Counted from the stretch's first letter, positions 50,968 to 60,329 are shown. The stretch is 64,000 nucleotides of DNA from Gynurincola endophyticus (GCF_003991195.1 NZ_RCWL01000011.1:1-64000), one strand, 5' to 3'. Notes: generated from the letters alone by a model not told the origin. Made by a program: numbers and translations.

Positions 50968-53760
50968 TTACTTAATTGTTAATTGAAGGTCCAGGCTAAA
51001 GGATGGTTGTCCGTTGTAATATCTCACAATTCTGGTATTCGGATCTACATATAGCGGACGTATGTTGAATATATTATAAGCATTGAACGACAAACGAAGC
51101 ACTTCACCGATATCTTTAGACAGGCGCATGTGAATATTGTAATAAACCATATCAGGATTATGTACTCTTGTTTGTAAAGTATTATTGGCTTTCCACAGGT
51201 GCTGATACTCGGGAGACTGAGCTTCATTTTTAGTTAAAGGATAAAAATTACCGCTACGATCATAGTAGCCGTCAGGGAATTTATCTTCCAAAGGACTTTC
51301 AGTATAATTTTTCCAGAAAATTTCACCGGTAAATGTAAAGGCCATTTTTAATTTTGGAATATGCGTAATACTCGAAAGAGTAGATTTTACGTTGACTGAT
51401 TTACTTTCGCTGGAAAGAAATGCAGCATACAAAGCTTTCCTGTTTTCATCAAAATTATTGGCTTCGGGGGTAACTATTCGTGGAAGATTATTCTTATAGT
51501 AGCTCTCATACCATGCGGTCGTAAGATTAAATGAAGTTAAGATGGCTTTGATTTTTTTTGTATTAATCATTATATCCATCCCTTTTGAGTGATTATACAC
51601 GCCGTTACCTAAGGTGGTATAAGTTTTATAAATGTATTTGGTATCACCGTTTGCCCAATAGGTAGGTTTCGATCCCGGATTGACAGAATAGTCGTATAGC
51701 GGAACATCCAGTAATAAAAGGTTAGAAACAGAACCGAATCCATTTTCAGAAACCCTGTCAAAATAATTGACACCTATGCTGGCATAAGCGTGTTCATAAC
51801 TCAATCCCAGTTCATACGATCGGCTACTATAGGGCTTGAGGTTATCTTTATTATTTTGTTCGATCACTTGTGTATATACAAGGTACAGGTATTCATTGGC
51901 GGTAGCTCCGGTCAGTTCCAGAATAGGAATATCATAATAAATATTACCCGGATAAATTTGCGACATCGAAGGCGTTTTGTAACTCAATCCCCAGGAAGCA
52001 TTAAACCTTAACTTAGGTAATATTTCATAATTGGCACTTAAACGTGGTGCAGCATTAATATAACCGTTCTGCCAATCTCCTCTTAAGCCGAAATTAGCAT
52101 TGAGTGTTTTACCCCATATATCTGTTCTGAACTGATTTTCAACATAAGCGCCATATGTTACCATTGCAGGCAGAATACGGAAATTGGTAGGCCGGTCGTT
52201 TACCCCTTCCTCGCTTTGAAAACGGGGTTTATCCTGATCAATAACTATTCCTTTTCCTTTATTTGCAGAATAGCTATAGTTTAAGCCATAATTGATACGA
52301 TAATAAAAACTGCGGTCTGATACAGTTGTATGCATATTCAGCGTAGCATTGAGGTTTACCGGTTCACCCAATATTCTGCGATAGGCAAGATAATATCCCG
52401 GCATAATTTCACCTTCGCTGACACCGGTTTCCATTGCATAGGCAATTTTTTTAAAACTGCTGTTTAAATAATACTGGTCAAAAGATTCCTGTTGACCGAT
52501 ACTCACGGAAGTATTCAGTTCAATAGATTTGATCAGGGCGGTATTTAAATCTTTAGCAAAACGATTGGAGATTCTGATTGATTTATTAATAAAAGCAGAA
52601 GCTCGGTCGGAAGGGTCATCAGCATCCACCCGTCCCTGGTCTCTGGAATCCATATAATCGAGCGAGAGAGTATTTCTGATACCATTGGCTCTGGAACTTT
52701 TGATCGTCCACATAACACCTGCATTGATGCGTTCCATGGTTTTTCTGCTATTACGCGGATCGTCGTGTCCGTTCAGATAATTCAAACTGACATTCAACGC
52801 CCCCGCATTGCTTCCCAGGTTAAATCCTTTGCTGAGGGAGGTATTTAACAAGCCGCTGGTATTATTAATTCTGGCCCGTAATGCTGAATTACCGGCTTGT
52901 CGTACGATATTTACAACGCCCGAAGTATAATCTCCATATCTGGCGCTGGCTACTCCCTGAATAACTTCTATTTTTTCAATATTTTCGGTAGAAAGGCTTC
53001 TGAAATCAAATCCATCGTGTGAAAGAGCAGCTGTATATTGATTATAGATAGAGCCATTTTGAACGGTTCTGTCATCGAAAGCATTATTCCAGTGGCGGAT
53101 ATTGGCACCGAAACCATTCTTGGCAATGTTTAAAGATTGCATATCAGCGCCGTTATTCCAGTTTACACCGTCAACAATTACCGCAGTTCCGAAAGTATTA
53201 TTCATAATAAACTCCCTGGAAACTCCGCTGGCAGCAGTAATACCGCTTCGCAACATTAAAGGATTATAACTTTGAATGGCTACACTTGACTTTAAAATGG
53301 TTTGTCCGGGTAGGTAATTTAAAATCTCGCTTACACTCACAGCCTGTGTTTGTTCAATAGCTGTACGGTCAAATATAATACTGGAGTTAGAGTTCTTATT
53401 AGCACTTTGAGTGGCGGTAACCTGTACTTGTTCAAGGCTCAGGTCATTATTCTTCAAAACGATATTCCGGATGGTACCTGCCCACGCAGCCTCTACAGTG
53501 ATGTTTTTTCTTTCTTTTCCGACGTGTGAAAAATTTACAACTACTTTTTCCTGAAAAGAAGGAACATTCAAATAAATAATACCTGAATTATTTGCCACTG
53601 CTGATATTTCCCAGGGGTAAAGGGTAGCAGTAGTAAAGTTGAGGGTTTGTCCTTTTTCATCAAGAACACGAAATGCCAATGTATTTTTTGTTTGAGCATT
53701 TAGGGTAAAAGATGTACAGGAACCTATAAAAAGGAGTGCTATCAGTTGCAAAAATTTCAT
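50968..53760 (-). CDS. TonB-dependent outer-membrane receptor
   Basis: 930 residues from ATG 53760. This start gives a normal signal peptide (MKFLQLIALLF, cleavage after LNAQ) and leaves a -7-like box at 53782-53789; the ATG at 53784 would sit in that box. Domains: CarboxypepD_reg-like (about 25-115), plug (about 130-285, YLPGQTILKSSVAIQSYNPLMLRSGI and IEKIEVIQGVASARYGDYTSGVVNIVRQ), and barrel to FSLDLQLTIK. No STN domain. It leads an operon with DUF4876, DUF6850 and a di-haem peroxidase, suggesting a haem, iron or copper cargo; that is inference. Confidence 0.92.
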   Translation of the reverse strand: MKFLQLIALLFIGSCTSFTLNAQTKNTLAFRVLDEKGQTLNFTTATLYPWEISAVANNSGIIYLNVPSFQEKVVVNFSHVGKERKNITVEAAWAGTIRNIVLKNNDLSLEQVQVTATQSANKNSNSSIIFDRTAIEQTQAVSVSEILNYLPGQTILKSSVAIQSYNPLMLRSGITAASGVSREFIMNNTFGTAVIVDGVNWNNGADMQSLNIAKNGFGANIRHWNNAFDDRTVQNGSIYNQYTAALSHDGFDFRSLSTENIEKIEVIQGVASARYGDYTSGVVNIVRQAGNSALRARINNTSGLLNTSLSKGFNLGSNAGALNVSLNYLNGHDDPRNSRKTMERINAGVMWTIKSSRANGIRNTLSLDYMDSRDQGRVDADDPSDRASAFINKSIRISNRFAKDLNTALIKSIELNTSVSIGQQESFDQYYLNSSFKKIAYAMETGVSEGEIMPGYYLAYRRILGEPVNLNATLNMHTTVSDRSFYYRINYGLNYSYSANKGKGIVIDQDKPRFQSEEGVNDRPTNFRILPAMVTYGAYVENQFRTDIWGKTLNANFGLRGDWQNGYINAAPRLSANYEILPKLRFNASWGLSYKTPSMSQIYPGNIYYDIPILELTGATANEYLYLVYTQVIEQNNKDNLKPYSSRSYELGLSYEHAYASIGVNYFDRVSENGFGSVSNLLLLDVPLYDYSVNPGSKPTYWANGDTKYIYKTYTTLGNGVYNHSKGMDIMINTKKIKAILTSFNLTTAWYESYYKNNLPRIVTPEANNFDENRKALYAAFLSSESKSVNVKSTLSSITHIPKLKMAFTFTGEIFWKNYTESPLEDKFPDGYYDRSGNFYPLTKNEAQSPEYQHLWKANNTLQTRVHNPDMVYYNIHMRLSKDIGEVLRLSFNAYNIFNIRPLYVDPNTRIVRYYNGQPSFSLDLQLTIK

Positions 53761-53781
53761 CAGCCCGTTTCTTAGAGGCTG

Positions 53782-53789
53782 CAAAGTTG
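53782..53789 (-). promoter_or_regulatory. Candidate -7 box of the TonB-DUF4876 operon
   Basis: On the minus strand this reads CAACTTTG, one mismatch from TAnnTTTG. Transcription would start about 15 bases before ATG 53760, which supports that start codon over 53784. Confidence 0.4.
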
Positions 53790-53893
53790 AGTTAAATCAA
53801 GTCAGAAACATTTACGATATCAGGAAAAAACGATTTTTTATGACAATAATATTACAATGCAGCACGGGGGGGGAATCAATCAGATAAACAAAA

Positions 53894-53918
53894 AGCCCGC
53901 TCCAAAACCGAGCGGGCT
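53894..53918 (-). terminator. Rho-independent terminator of the DUF4920 gene
   Basis: Nine-base GC-rich stem AGCCCGCTC / GAGCGGGCT with a seven-base loop; on the minus strand it runs straight into TTTTTG. It lies 22 bases after the stop. Confidence 0.85.
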
Positions 53919-53939
53919 GATATTATAACAGTAAAGAAA

Positions 53940-54425
53940 TTACTTAACCACCACAATACCTGTTGCAGTTAATCTGATTTCTTTTTTAGGTTCTTTGATA
54001 GCCTCGATTTCTTCTTTTGATTTTTTAGCATCTTCGGCATAGTGTTTTAACTCTGCTACAGATGTTTCTAAAACAGTGGCTTCACCGTCGATTACCACAG
54101 TTTTACCGATCATATCTAAAGGAACGAAGAAAGCATAACCTTTCATTTTCACGAAAGCTTCAGTACCGTCGTCTACTTTTAATTTCACCCAGCAACCTTT
54201 TTTAGGACAAACATCCAGTACGGTAGCTGTCACTTTTGTTTTGATAGATTCTTCTTTCGGAACCTCTTTCAACAAACCAGGCAGAGTTGCAATATCTACT
54301 GCGTTTTGAGTAGTGGTTGCCTTATCGCCGTATACTTTACCCGGAGTTGCTTTACCTTCCGGTGGTTGAGCTTGTGCACCTAAAAAACTACATACAACTA
54401 GGGAAAAGGCTAACAATTTTTTCAT
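53940..54425 (-). CDS. DUF4920 exported protein
   Basis: A 161-residue exported protein (signal peptide, cleavage after AQAQ at about 20). The mature part has an OB-like beta fold with VTATVLDVCPKKGCWVKLKVDDGTEAFVKMKGYAFFVPLDMIGKTVVIDGEA, which is the DUF4920 core; the Cys-Pro-x-x-x-Cys-Trp motif is conserved in that family and may bind metal or form a disulfide. Function unknown. It is monocistronic, with a strong terminator at 53894-53918. Confidence 0.85.
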   Translation of the reverse strand: MKKLLAFSLVVCSFLGAQAQPPEGKATPGKVYGDKATTTQNAVDIATLPGLLKEVPKEESIKTKVTATVLDVCPKKGCWVKLKVDDGTEAFVKMKGYAFFVPLDMIGKTVVIDGEATVLETSVAELKHYAEDAKKSKEEIEAIKEPKKEIRLTATGIVVVK

Positions 54426-54615
54426 GTTTATAAATTTTGATCGCTGGTAAAAATTTTGTATCTTAAATAGTATATACCTGTTATTTTAGGTACCTTTCAG
54501 CCAACGAAGTTAAATATTCTAATTCTACAAACACCTGTTTTTCAGAATTGAAGCGAAAATTTTACAATTTTTTGAAAAAAAGTCGCTTATTTCTTCATTT
54601 TAAGTAGATTATCAC

Positions 54616-54623
54616 TACCTTTG
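54616..54623 (+). promoter_or_regulatory. -7 box of the yceD-rpmF-plsX cluster
   Basis: TACCTTTG, a full TAnnTTTG match, 23 bases before the yceD ATG (54647). Transcription should start near 54630, giving a short leader that contains the purine-rich AAAAAGGG ribosome-binding site. Confidence 0.55.
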
Positions 54624-54646
54624 CAAACTCTTAAAAAGGGTACATC

Positions 54647-55192
54647 ATGGATTACCGTCGTAATTTTGACATTGCGTTTGTTGGTTTAAAGCCCGGAGTT
54701 CATGAGTTCAACTACGAGTTGAACGATGAGTTCTTTCTAAGTTTTCATGAAGTAGACTTTAGGAATACGGCTGCCAAAGTCAAAGTGATGCTGGATAAAC
54801 ACCACAATTTCATGCAGTTAAAGTTTGAAGTGGGTGGAACAACAGAAGTTACTTGTGACCGGTGCGGAAACGACCTGCCAATAGAATTGTGGGATGAATT
54901 TAATCTGATTGTGAAATTGGTAGAAGAGCCTGAAAAAATGAACGAAGAAGAGGAAGATCCGGATATTTTTTATATCAGTAAAGGAGAAAGCCATCTTCAC
55001 CTCGCTCCCTGGCTCTACGAATTTGTCATCTTATCCATTCCGATGCAGAGAATGTGTGGGGAAGATGAAAAAGGAAAGTCGAAATGTAATCCTGAAGTAT
55101 TAGCCAAATTGAATAATTTTAAAGCGGCTGATGAACAACAGACAAACCCGATATGGAAGGGTTTAGACCAGTTTAAAGACTTAAACGATTAA
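54647..55192 (+). CDS. yceD: YceD/DUF177 family protein
   Basis: A 181-residue protein of the DUF177 family (YceD), which is widely encoded just before rpmF and is thought to act in rRNA processing or 23S rRNA accumulation. The central part carries two Cys pairs, CDRCG (EVTCDRCGNDLP) and C-x7-C (MCGEDEKGKSKC), which could bind zinc. The typical end CNPEVLAKLNNF and NPIWKGLDQFKDL is present. It is 40 bases before rpmF, and the gene order yceD-rpmF-plsX is conserved far beyond this phylum. Confidence 0.9.
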   Translation: MDYRRNFDIAFVGLKPGVHEFNYELNDEFFLSFHEVDFRNTAAKVKVMLDKHHNFMQLKFEVGGTTEVTCDRCGNDLPIELWDEFNLIVKLVEEPEKMNEEEEDPDIFYISKGESHLHLAPWLYEFVILSIPMQRMCGEDEKGKSKCNPEVLAKLNNFKAADEQQTNPIWKGLDQFKDLND

Positions 55193-55232
55193 CAAAAAGT
55201 ATATTCTAAAACATAGCTATAAAATTTGAGTT

Positions 55233-55424
55233 ATGCCGAATCCAAAAAGAAGACACTCTCAACAAAGAGGTGCGAAGAGAAGAACTCACTACAAAGCTGA
55301 GAAAGTGACTTTAAGCAAAGACAGCACTACCGGCGAAATCCACGTGCGTCACAGAGCTCACGTTAGTGAAGGTAAATTGTATTATAAAGGAAAAGTGGTA
55401 GCTGAAGTATCACCTATTAAGTAA
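55233..55424 (+). CDS. rpmF: 50S ribosomal protein L32
   Basis: A 63-residue ribosomal protein beginning MPNPKRRHSQQRGAKRRTH, the standard L32 start. It lacks the C-x2-C zinc motif that some bacterial L32 proteins have, the zinc-free form (HVRHRAHVSEGKLYYKGK). It is part of the large ribosomal subunit. It lies 40 bases after yceD and 30 before plsX. Confidence 0.97.
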   Translation: MPNPKRRHSQQRGAKRRTHYKAEKVTLSKDSTTGEIHVRHRAHVSEGKLYYKGKVVAEVSPIK

Positions 55425-55454
55425 TCCTTTTTTAATATAAACCTGCATTGCCGG

Positions 55455-56408
55455 ATGAGAATTGGTTTAGATATTATGGGCGGAGACTTCGCTCCTAGCG
55501 AAGCAATTAAAGGAATTAAACTGTATTTATCTGAATCTGTTAATCCGGCTATGCTGGTATTGACTGGTGACGAAGCACAGGTAAGGCCTCTGTTAGAAGA
55601 ATTTGAAATTCCTTCTGATAAGGTTCAGCTTGTTCATGCCCCTCAGGTAGTGGATATGCACGAGCATCCTACCAAAGCATTGAAAGAAAAGCCGCAGTCA
55701 TCTATCAACGTCGGCTTTCACTTGCTCGCAAGCGGAAAAACCGATGCCTTCATCAGTGCCGGCAACACCGGTGCTATGTTAGTAGGTACCATGTACTCCA
55801 TCAAACCTATTGAAGGAGTTACACGTCCCACCATTTCTACCGTTTTACCGAAAGAAAATGGCCAATTAGGTTTGTTGCTCGATGTCGGCTTAAATGCAGA
55901 CTGTAAACCCGAGCACCTGAACCAGTTTGCAATTCTTGGTTCACTATATGCCAAACATATTCTGGGTATCGATCAACCCCGGGTTGGATTGGTGAATATT
56001 GGTGAAGAAGAAGGTAAAGGAAATATTCTTGCGCAGGCTACTTATCCCCTCCTCAAAGAAAACAAACTCATCCACTTCATAGGAAATGTTGAAGGAAGAG
56101 ACCTTTTCTTAGACAAAGCCGATATCATGTTATGTGATGGATTTACCGGTAATATTATTCTTAAACTGGCTGAATCTATTTACGATATCACTAAAGAAAA
56201 AGAGATCAAACACGAATACTTCGATCAGTTTAATTATGAAAACTACGGCGGTACACCGATTCTGGGTGTTTCCAAGCCCGTAATCATTGGTCACGGTATC
56301 TCAAAAGCTTTAGCATTCAATAACATGATTAAACTGGCAGAGAAGTTGGTACAAACCGATTTACCGTCTACCATCAAAGAAAGCTTTAAAACACTCGCTG
56401 ATCAATAG
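55455..56408 (+). CDS. plsX: Phosphate acyltransferase PlsX
   Basis: A 317-residue enzyme that makes acyl-phosphate from acyl-ACP, the first step of phospholipid synthesis by the PlsX/PlsY route, at the inner face of the membrane. Family motifs: MRIGLDIMGGDFAPSEAIKG, FISAGNTGAMLVG, RPTISTVLP, LLLDVGLNADCKPEHLNQFA, NIGEEEGKGN, CDGFTGNIILKLAES, and IIGHGISKALAFNNMIKLA. Length is normal. It follows rpmF directly, as in many bacteria. Confidence 0.97.
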   Translation: MRIGLDIMGGDFAPSEAIKGIKLYLSESVNPAMLVLTGDEAQVRPLLEEFEIPSDKVQLVHAPQVVDMHEHPTKALKEKPQSSINVGFHLLASGKTDAFISAGNTGAMLVGTMYSIKPIEGVTRPTISTVLPKENGQLGLLLDVGLNADCKPEHLNQFAILGSLYAKHILGIDQPRVGLVNIGEEEGKGNILAQATYPLLKENKLIHFIGNVEGRDLFLDKADIMLCDGFTGNIILKLAESIYDITKEKEIKHEYFDQFNYENYGGTPILGVSKPVIIGHGISKALAFNNMIKLAEKLVQTDLPSTIKESFKTLADQ

Positions 56409-56475
56409 CCTGACTCATTCATGAGCATTCCTACCCTGAACTAAAAGGTTTTATAATCTCCAATATTTCGGTAGA

Positions 56476-57330
56476 ATGCAGATTTCTCGTAGCTATATCA
56501 CAACGGGCTTATTGTTCGTGGGCGTTATCGCCGGTTTCGTATTGTTAAACTATACCATTCCGGTTATCCCCTATTTGTTGTACTTCAGTTTTCCGGTCAG
56601 CACCCTGTTGTTCTGGTTGTTTCTTTGTTTGCTCTATTATACCGGCATGCGAATTCAGGGATTTCAATACTTCTCACATAACCCCGTTTATGTACTACTT
56701 ATTTTGTTATTGGTTTCATTAAAAGTTACTATTCCCGCCGGATTCTTCTCTGTAAAATTCATACATGACCCACATTGGCAAACAGTCTTCAAAAAATGTA
56801 TTCATTGGGGATACAAGGCAGTTATTCCGGTTACGCTCTATATGGTTTGGAGATTTTACCTTCACAAACCTAAAAAACTTTCACCGGTTAAAAACAACCA
56901 GCAGCTACTCATTATAGCCTTTGTAATCGTTTTTATTCCGGTTCTTTTCTATCTGAAGCAACAACCAGCCTTTCAGATAGCTTATCCCAAATTAAAAGCA
57001 ATAGCCGGGTTAAAAGATCAGACAGGTTATTGGTTATATGCTTTCACTTTCGAAACTTTTTACTTACTCGATTTTGTAACGATAGAAGTTTTATTCAGAG
57101 GACTGCTTTTGCAGTTTTTTTTACACTACAAAAAAGCGCGTGATTATATTATTCCGATGGCATTGGTGTACGGAGCGATTCATTTAGGAAAACCATTATT
57201 GGAATGTATCAGTTCTTTTTTCGGAGGGTTGTTACTTGGGTATTTAACTTACCGTACAAATGAAATTTATCAGGGTATTCTGATTCATGTATACATCGCT
57301 CTTGCGATGGAGTTAATAATGTTATTCTAA
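56476..57330 (+). CDS. CPBP-family membrane protein (possible protease)
   Basis: A 284-residue integral membrane protein with about seven helices. The C-terminal half matches the CPBP (Abi/Rce1-like) glutamic protease family: IEVLFRGLLLQFF (203-215), YGAIHLGKP (His236) and GILIHVYIALA (His271). The usual first motif is EExxxR; here only the second Glu (Glu204) and Arg208 are present, with Ile at the first position, and the Asn of the last motif is missing. Peptidase activity is therefore doubtful. It lies 67 bases after plsX and ends just before rnpB on the other strand. Confidence 0.75.
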   Translation: MQISRSYITTGLLFVGVIAGFVLLNYTIPVIPYLLYFSFPVSTLLFWLFLCLLYYTGMRIQGFQYFSHNPVYVLLILLLVSLKVTIPAGFFSVKFIHDPHWQTVFKKCIHWGYKAVIPVTLYMVWRFYLHKPKKLSPVKNNQQLLIIAFVIVFIPVLFYLKQQPAFQIAYPKLKAIAGLKDQTGYWLYAFTFETFYLLDFVTIEVLFRGLLLQFFLHYKKARDYIIPMALVYGAIHLGKPLLECISSFFGGLLLGYLTYRTNEIYQGILIHVYIALAMELIMLF

Positions 57331-57331
57331 A

Positions 57332-57718
57332 AAAACTACAAACCGATAAGCCGGATTCTGTTCCTCCAATTAATTGGAAGTGGTTATCATTTATCTGGGT
57401 TGCACATTACTGTACAACTCTAGCTGCCTACCCACCCAGTGAATTGCAAAGCAATACGGAACGAGCAGCTCCTGCACTGGTATACATGGCATTTCAGCAT
57501 GCAAGGTTTACCCACAATATTTATTACTAAATATCATCGTAGGCTCTTACCCTACGTTTTCACCTTTTCCCCCACGGATGGAGGTAGTTATTTTCTGTGG
57601 CACTCGCTGTATGAATATTTCTATCCACCCCGGTCGTTAACCGGTGCATTTACTCTATGCTGTCCGGACTTTCCTCCCTCCTGAAATATCAGGAGAGCGA
57701 TAACCTGGTTTGTAGTTT
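57332..57718 (-). ncRNA. rnpB: RNase P RNA (class A)
   Basis: On the minus strand the RNA starts at about ACTACAAACC. It contains the signature GAGGAAAGTCCGGAC (near 57660-57680), GGTGAAAACGTAGGGTAAGAGC in the centre and CCGGCTTATCGG at the 3-prime end. The P1 stem pairs ACTACAAACC with GGTTTGTAGT of the far end, closed by a run of U. A full -7 box, TAACTTTG, sits at 57721-57728 on the minus strand. It makes the catalytic RNA of the tRNA 5-prime processing enzyme. Frames inside it are not genes. Ends are estimated to about five bases. Confidence 0.95.
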
Positions 57719-57720
57719 TA

Positions 57721-57728
57721 CAAAGTTA
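57721..57728 (-). promoter_or_regulatory. -7 box of rnpB
   Basis: TAACTTTG on the minus strand, a full TAnnTTTG match directly before the first P1 base. It lies between the end of the Smr gene and rnpB. Confidence 0.55.
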
Positions 57729-57740
57729 AGAAGACTATTT

Positions 57741-58778
57741 TTAATATTGGAAGAAGATCTCCGTTGCCCCGAAACCGTAGGCCGGGTGATATCTGTTGAC
57801 AAAGTGCTTTACTTCCTTTTTAGTACGCAATACCTCGTGAATTTCATCACGCAGTTTTCCGGTTCCCACGCCATGAATAGCAATAAACATCGGTAAATGG
57901 TGCGCGATAGCCAGTTCAAGGTATTTCTCAAACGTATCCAGCTGTAAAGTCATTTTTTCAAAATTATCCAATACATCCGGATCAGGAGTAAGATTTTCAA
58001 TGTGCAGATCAATATTCTGACGGGCAGGTTCTAAATATTGCCTGCCTTTTGAAGCATCATATACTTTTACTTTGAATCCTTTGTTCATTAAAGAACTCAT
58101 ATCTAACCCCTTATCTTCTTCAAAAGGTTTATCAGGATATTCATCAAACAGTTTGTAAGAGAATGTAGGTTCACCTTTTTTCTGAAGCTGTTCAATCTGT
58201 TTGAATACCTGCTTGGGTTTCAGTTTCAGGTGAGCTTCATGGTGAGCAGCTTTTTGTTTACTTGACTCTTTCAAAGAAAATTCAAAGTTGAATGCCGGAG
58301 AATCGTTCAGATTCTCAAAGTCTATATCATGAATGTAAAAGTCTTCAAAAGCGATCACTTCATTATTCAATTCAAAATGAGTTTCTCCGAAATAATCTAA
58401 TTGATAAGTAAACTTAAAATGATCGTTCGTTTTGTTAATCAGGTGAATTTTCAGGCGGTCAACAACATCATCACCAAATTCATCTTCTACAAAAACGGGG
58501 ATAAAGGTTAACCAAACACCGTCAGCTTCTTTCCGGATAATTTTTTTGTTTTCGCGCGGAATATGATCAATGTATTGTTTTTCAACCTTTTTTTTGTCCT
58601 GAACCAGTTTTTTCTCCGTAAACCATTTAAAATATGGGAAATCGAGCTGATCTGTATAAGCAGGAAACTTCACCCCACGCACTTCCACAATCACCATTTT
58701 TTCATCGATGATTTCAATTACTTCTCCTTCCTCATTTGAGAGTCTGACCACTACTTTATCGCCTACTTGAAATTTCAT
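57741..58778 (-). CDS. DUF2027-Smr domain protein
   Basis: A 345-residue cytoplasmic protein. Residues 1-60 are a small beta barrel (VGDKVVVRLSNEEGEVIEIIDEKMVIVEVRG), residues about 75-235 correspond to DUF2027, and 250-345 are an Smr domain with IDLHIENLTP (255-264) and the nuclease-like loop HGVGTGKLRDEIHEVL (302-317). Smr domains nick DNA or cleave mRNA on collided ribosomes. This may supply the function that the MutS2 protein at 38247-40361 lacks. It is followed by rnpB. Confidence 0.9.
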   Translation of the reverse strand: MKFQVGDKVVVRLSNEEGEVIEIIDEKMVIVEVRGVKFPAYTDQLDFPYFKWFTEKKLVQDKKKVEKQYIDHIPRENKKIIRKEADGVWLTFIPVFVEDEFGDDVVDRLKIHLINKTNDHFKFTYQLDYFGETHFELNNEVIAFEDFYIHDIDFENLNDSPAFNFEFSLKESSKQKAAHHEAHLKLKPKQVFKQIEQLQKKGEPTFSYKLFDEYPDKPFEEDKGLDMSSLMNKGFKVKVYDASKGRQYLEPARQNIDLHIENLTPDPDVLDNFEKMTLQLDTFEKYLELAIAHHLPMFIAIHGVGTGKLRDEIHEVLRTKKEVKHFVNRYHPAYGFGATEIFFQY

Positions 58779-58838
58779 TCTGCAAATATAAATAATATCA
58801 TCGTCTGTTCGGTGCAGACATCAGACAGATGATAATAT

Positions 58839-60329
58839 TTATGATTTCATCGATCCTGTTTCAAGATACCGTATGTGCCATGTAAAAGCCTCGGAAAGAA
58901 TATGTGGCGTTTGTCCGCCTCTCACTTCACCGGCGCGGTTAAAATAATCGAGTAATGCTTCTTTATAGTCAGGGTGTGCACAGTTTTCAATAATTGTAAC
59001 GGCTCTCTCACGGGGCGCTAATCCGCGTAAATCGGCATAACCCTGGTCTGTTACCAGAATATCTACGTCGTGCTCATTATGGTCTACATGCGGAACCATC
59101 GGCACAACATGCGACAACCGGTTTGATTTTGATGCTGCCTGACAAACAAATACACTCAGGTAGGAGTTTCGTGCAAAATCTCCGGAGCCTCCGATTCCGT
59201 TCATAATATGGGTTCCGCTTACGTGCGTAGAGTTTACATTTCCGTAAATGTCAAATTCAAGAGCTGTATTGATGGCAATTACTCCCAATCGACGGATAAT
59301 ACCAGGTGAATTGCTTAAATTCTGCGGGCGGAGAAGAATTTTTTCGCGGTAAGTATCCAGATTATCCATGACTTTCTGATAACATTCTTTTGACACGGTA
59401 ATTGAAGATGCAGAAGCAAACTGCAATTTTCCTGAGTCAATCAACTCGAAAGTAGAGTCTTGCAACACTTCCGAATACATAGTAAGGTCATAAAAATTAG
59501 AATCTTTAAAGCCGGTGAGCACAGCATTGGCTACTTTTCCGATACCAGCCTGCAAAGGCAATAACCGGTCAGTTAACCTGCCTGCTTTTACTTCTTCCTC
59601 AAAAAAGCGGGTAAGATGTTGTGAGATTGCGATTGTTTTTTCGTCAGGTACTGCAATATCTGCCGGAGAATCCTGAATATCAGTAAAAACAATAGCTACA
59701 ATTTTTTCGGGATCAACCGGAATGGTAGTTCTTCCCACACGTACTCCTGGGGCAATTACCGGAATATAATTGCGGTGAGGATAGTTCTCCGGTAAAAAGA
59801 TATCATGAACTCCTTTAATACTTTCGGGAATGGATATATTAACTTCCAGAATGATTTGTTTAGCTAATGCAGCAAAAGAAACAGAGTTTCCAACTGAGGT
59901 AGTTGGTATAAGACTACCGTCTTCTTCGATTGCCGCTACTTCAATAATCGCAATGTCAATATCACCGATGTATCCGCCATGCACCAATTCGGCCGTTTCA
60001 CTCAGGTGTTGATCAGTAAATAATACTTCGCCTTTATTAATAGCAGTTCGTAATGTTTTATCTACCTGAAAAGGCATTCTTTTATGTAAAACCTTTGCCT
60101 CGGTTAATTTAGCATCGGTATCATGCCCTAAAGAAGCGCCAGAAATCAGCGTGATCTTCAACGGTTCTTTTTTGGCTCTTTCGGCTAATGCCGGTAATAC
60201 CACTTTACTATCTCCGGCTTTTGTAAAACCGCTTGTACCAACGATCATTTTATCCTTAAACAATTTTGCTGCTTCTTCTCCTGTCGTTACTTTATCCAAA
60301 AGCTGAGAGATCTTAATCCTGTTATTCAT
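58839..60329 (-). CDS. Acetyl-CoA hydrolase/CoA transferase (succinyl-CoA:acetate type)
   Basis: I start at ATG 60329 (496 residues), which begins the conserved part MNNRIKISQLLDKVTTGEEAAKLFKDKMIVGTSGFTKAGDSK; ATG 60404 would add 25 unlike residues. Class I CoA transferases move CoA through a Glu thioester. Family motifs visible are ISGASLGHDTDAKL, GNSVSFAALAKQIILEVN, LPLQAGIGKVANAVLTG, HIMNGIGGSGDFARNSYLS, and VPHVDHNEHDVDILVTDQGYADLRGLAPRERA. It probably interconverts acetyl-CoA and succinyl-CoA with acetate and succinate. The exact donor and acceptor cannot be read from sequence. Monocistronic. Confidence 0.9.
   Translation of the reverse strand: MNNRIKISQLLDKVTTGEEAAKLFKDKMIVGTSGFTKAGDSKVVLPALAERAKKEPLKITLISGASLGHDTDAKLTEAKVLHKRMPFQVDKTLRTAINKGEVLFTDQHLSETAELVHGGYIGDIDIAIIEVAAIEEDGSLIPTTSVGNSVSFAALAKQIILEVNISIPESIKGVHDIFLPENYPHRNYIPVIAPGVRVGRTTIPVDPEKIVAIVFTDIQDSPADIAVPDEKTIAISQHLTRFFEEEVKAGRLTDRLLPLQAGIGKVANAVLTGFKDSNFYDLTMYSEVLQDSTFELIDSGKLQFASASSITVSKECYQKVMDNLDTYREKILLRPQNLSNSPGIIRRLGVIAINTALEFDIYGNVNSTHVSGTHIMNGIGGSGDFARNSYLSVFVCQAASKSNRLSHVVPMVPHVDHNEHDVDILVTDQGYADLRGLAPRERAVTIIENCAHPDYKEALLDYFNRAGEVRGGQTPHILSEAFTWHIRYLETGSMKS

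Noticed and set aside
53866-53873. Run of eight G ahead of the TonB operon
   Set aside because: Could allow slipped-strand variation, but it lies about 80 bases upstream of the -7 box and in no reading frame, so I have no mechanism to propose.
57439-57896. Two plus-strand frames of about 80 codons
   Set aside because: The first lies wholly within RNase P RNA and the second covers rnpB and the end of the Smr gene; neither has a plausible start context.
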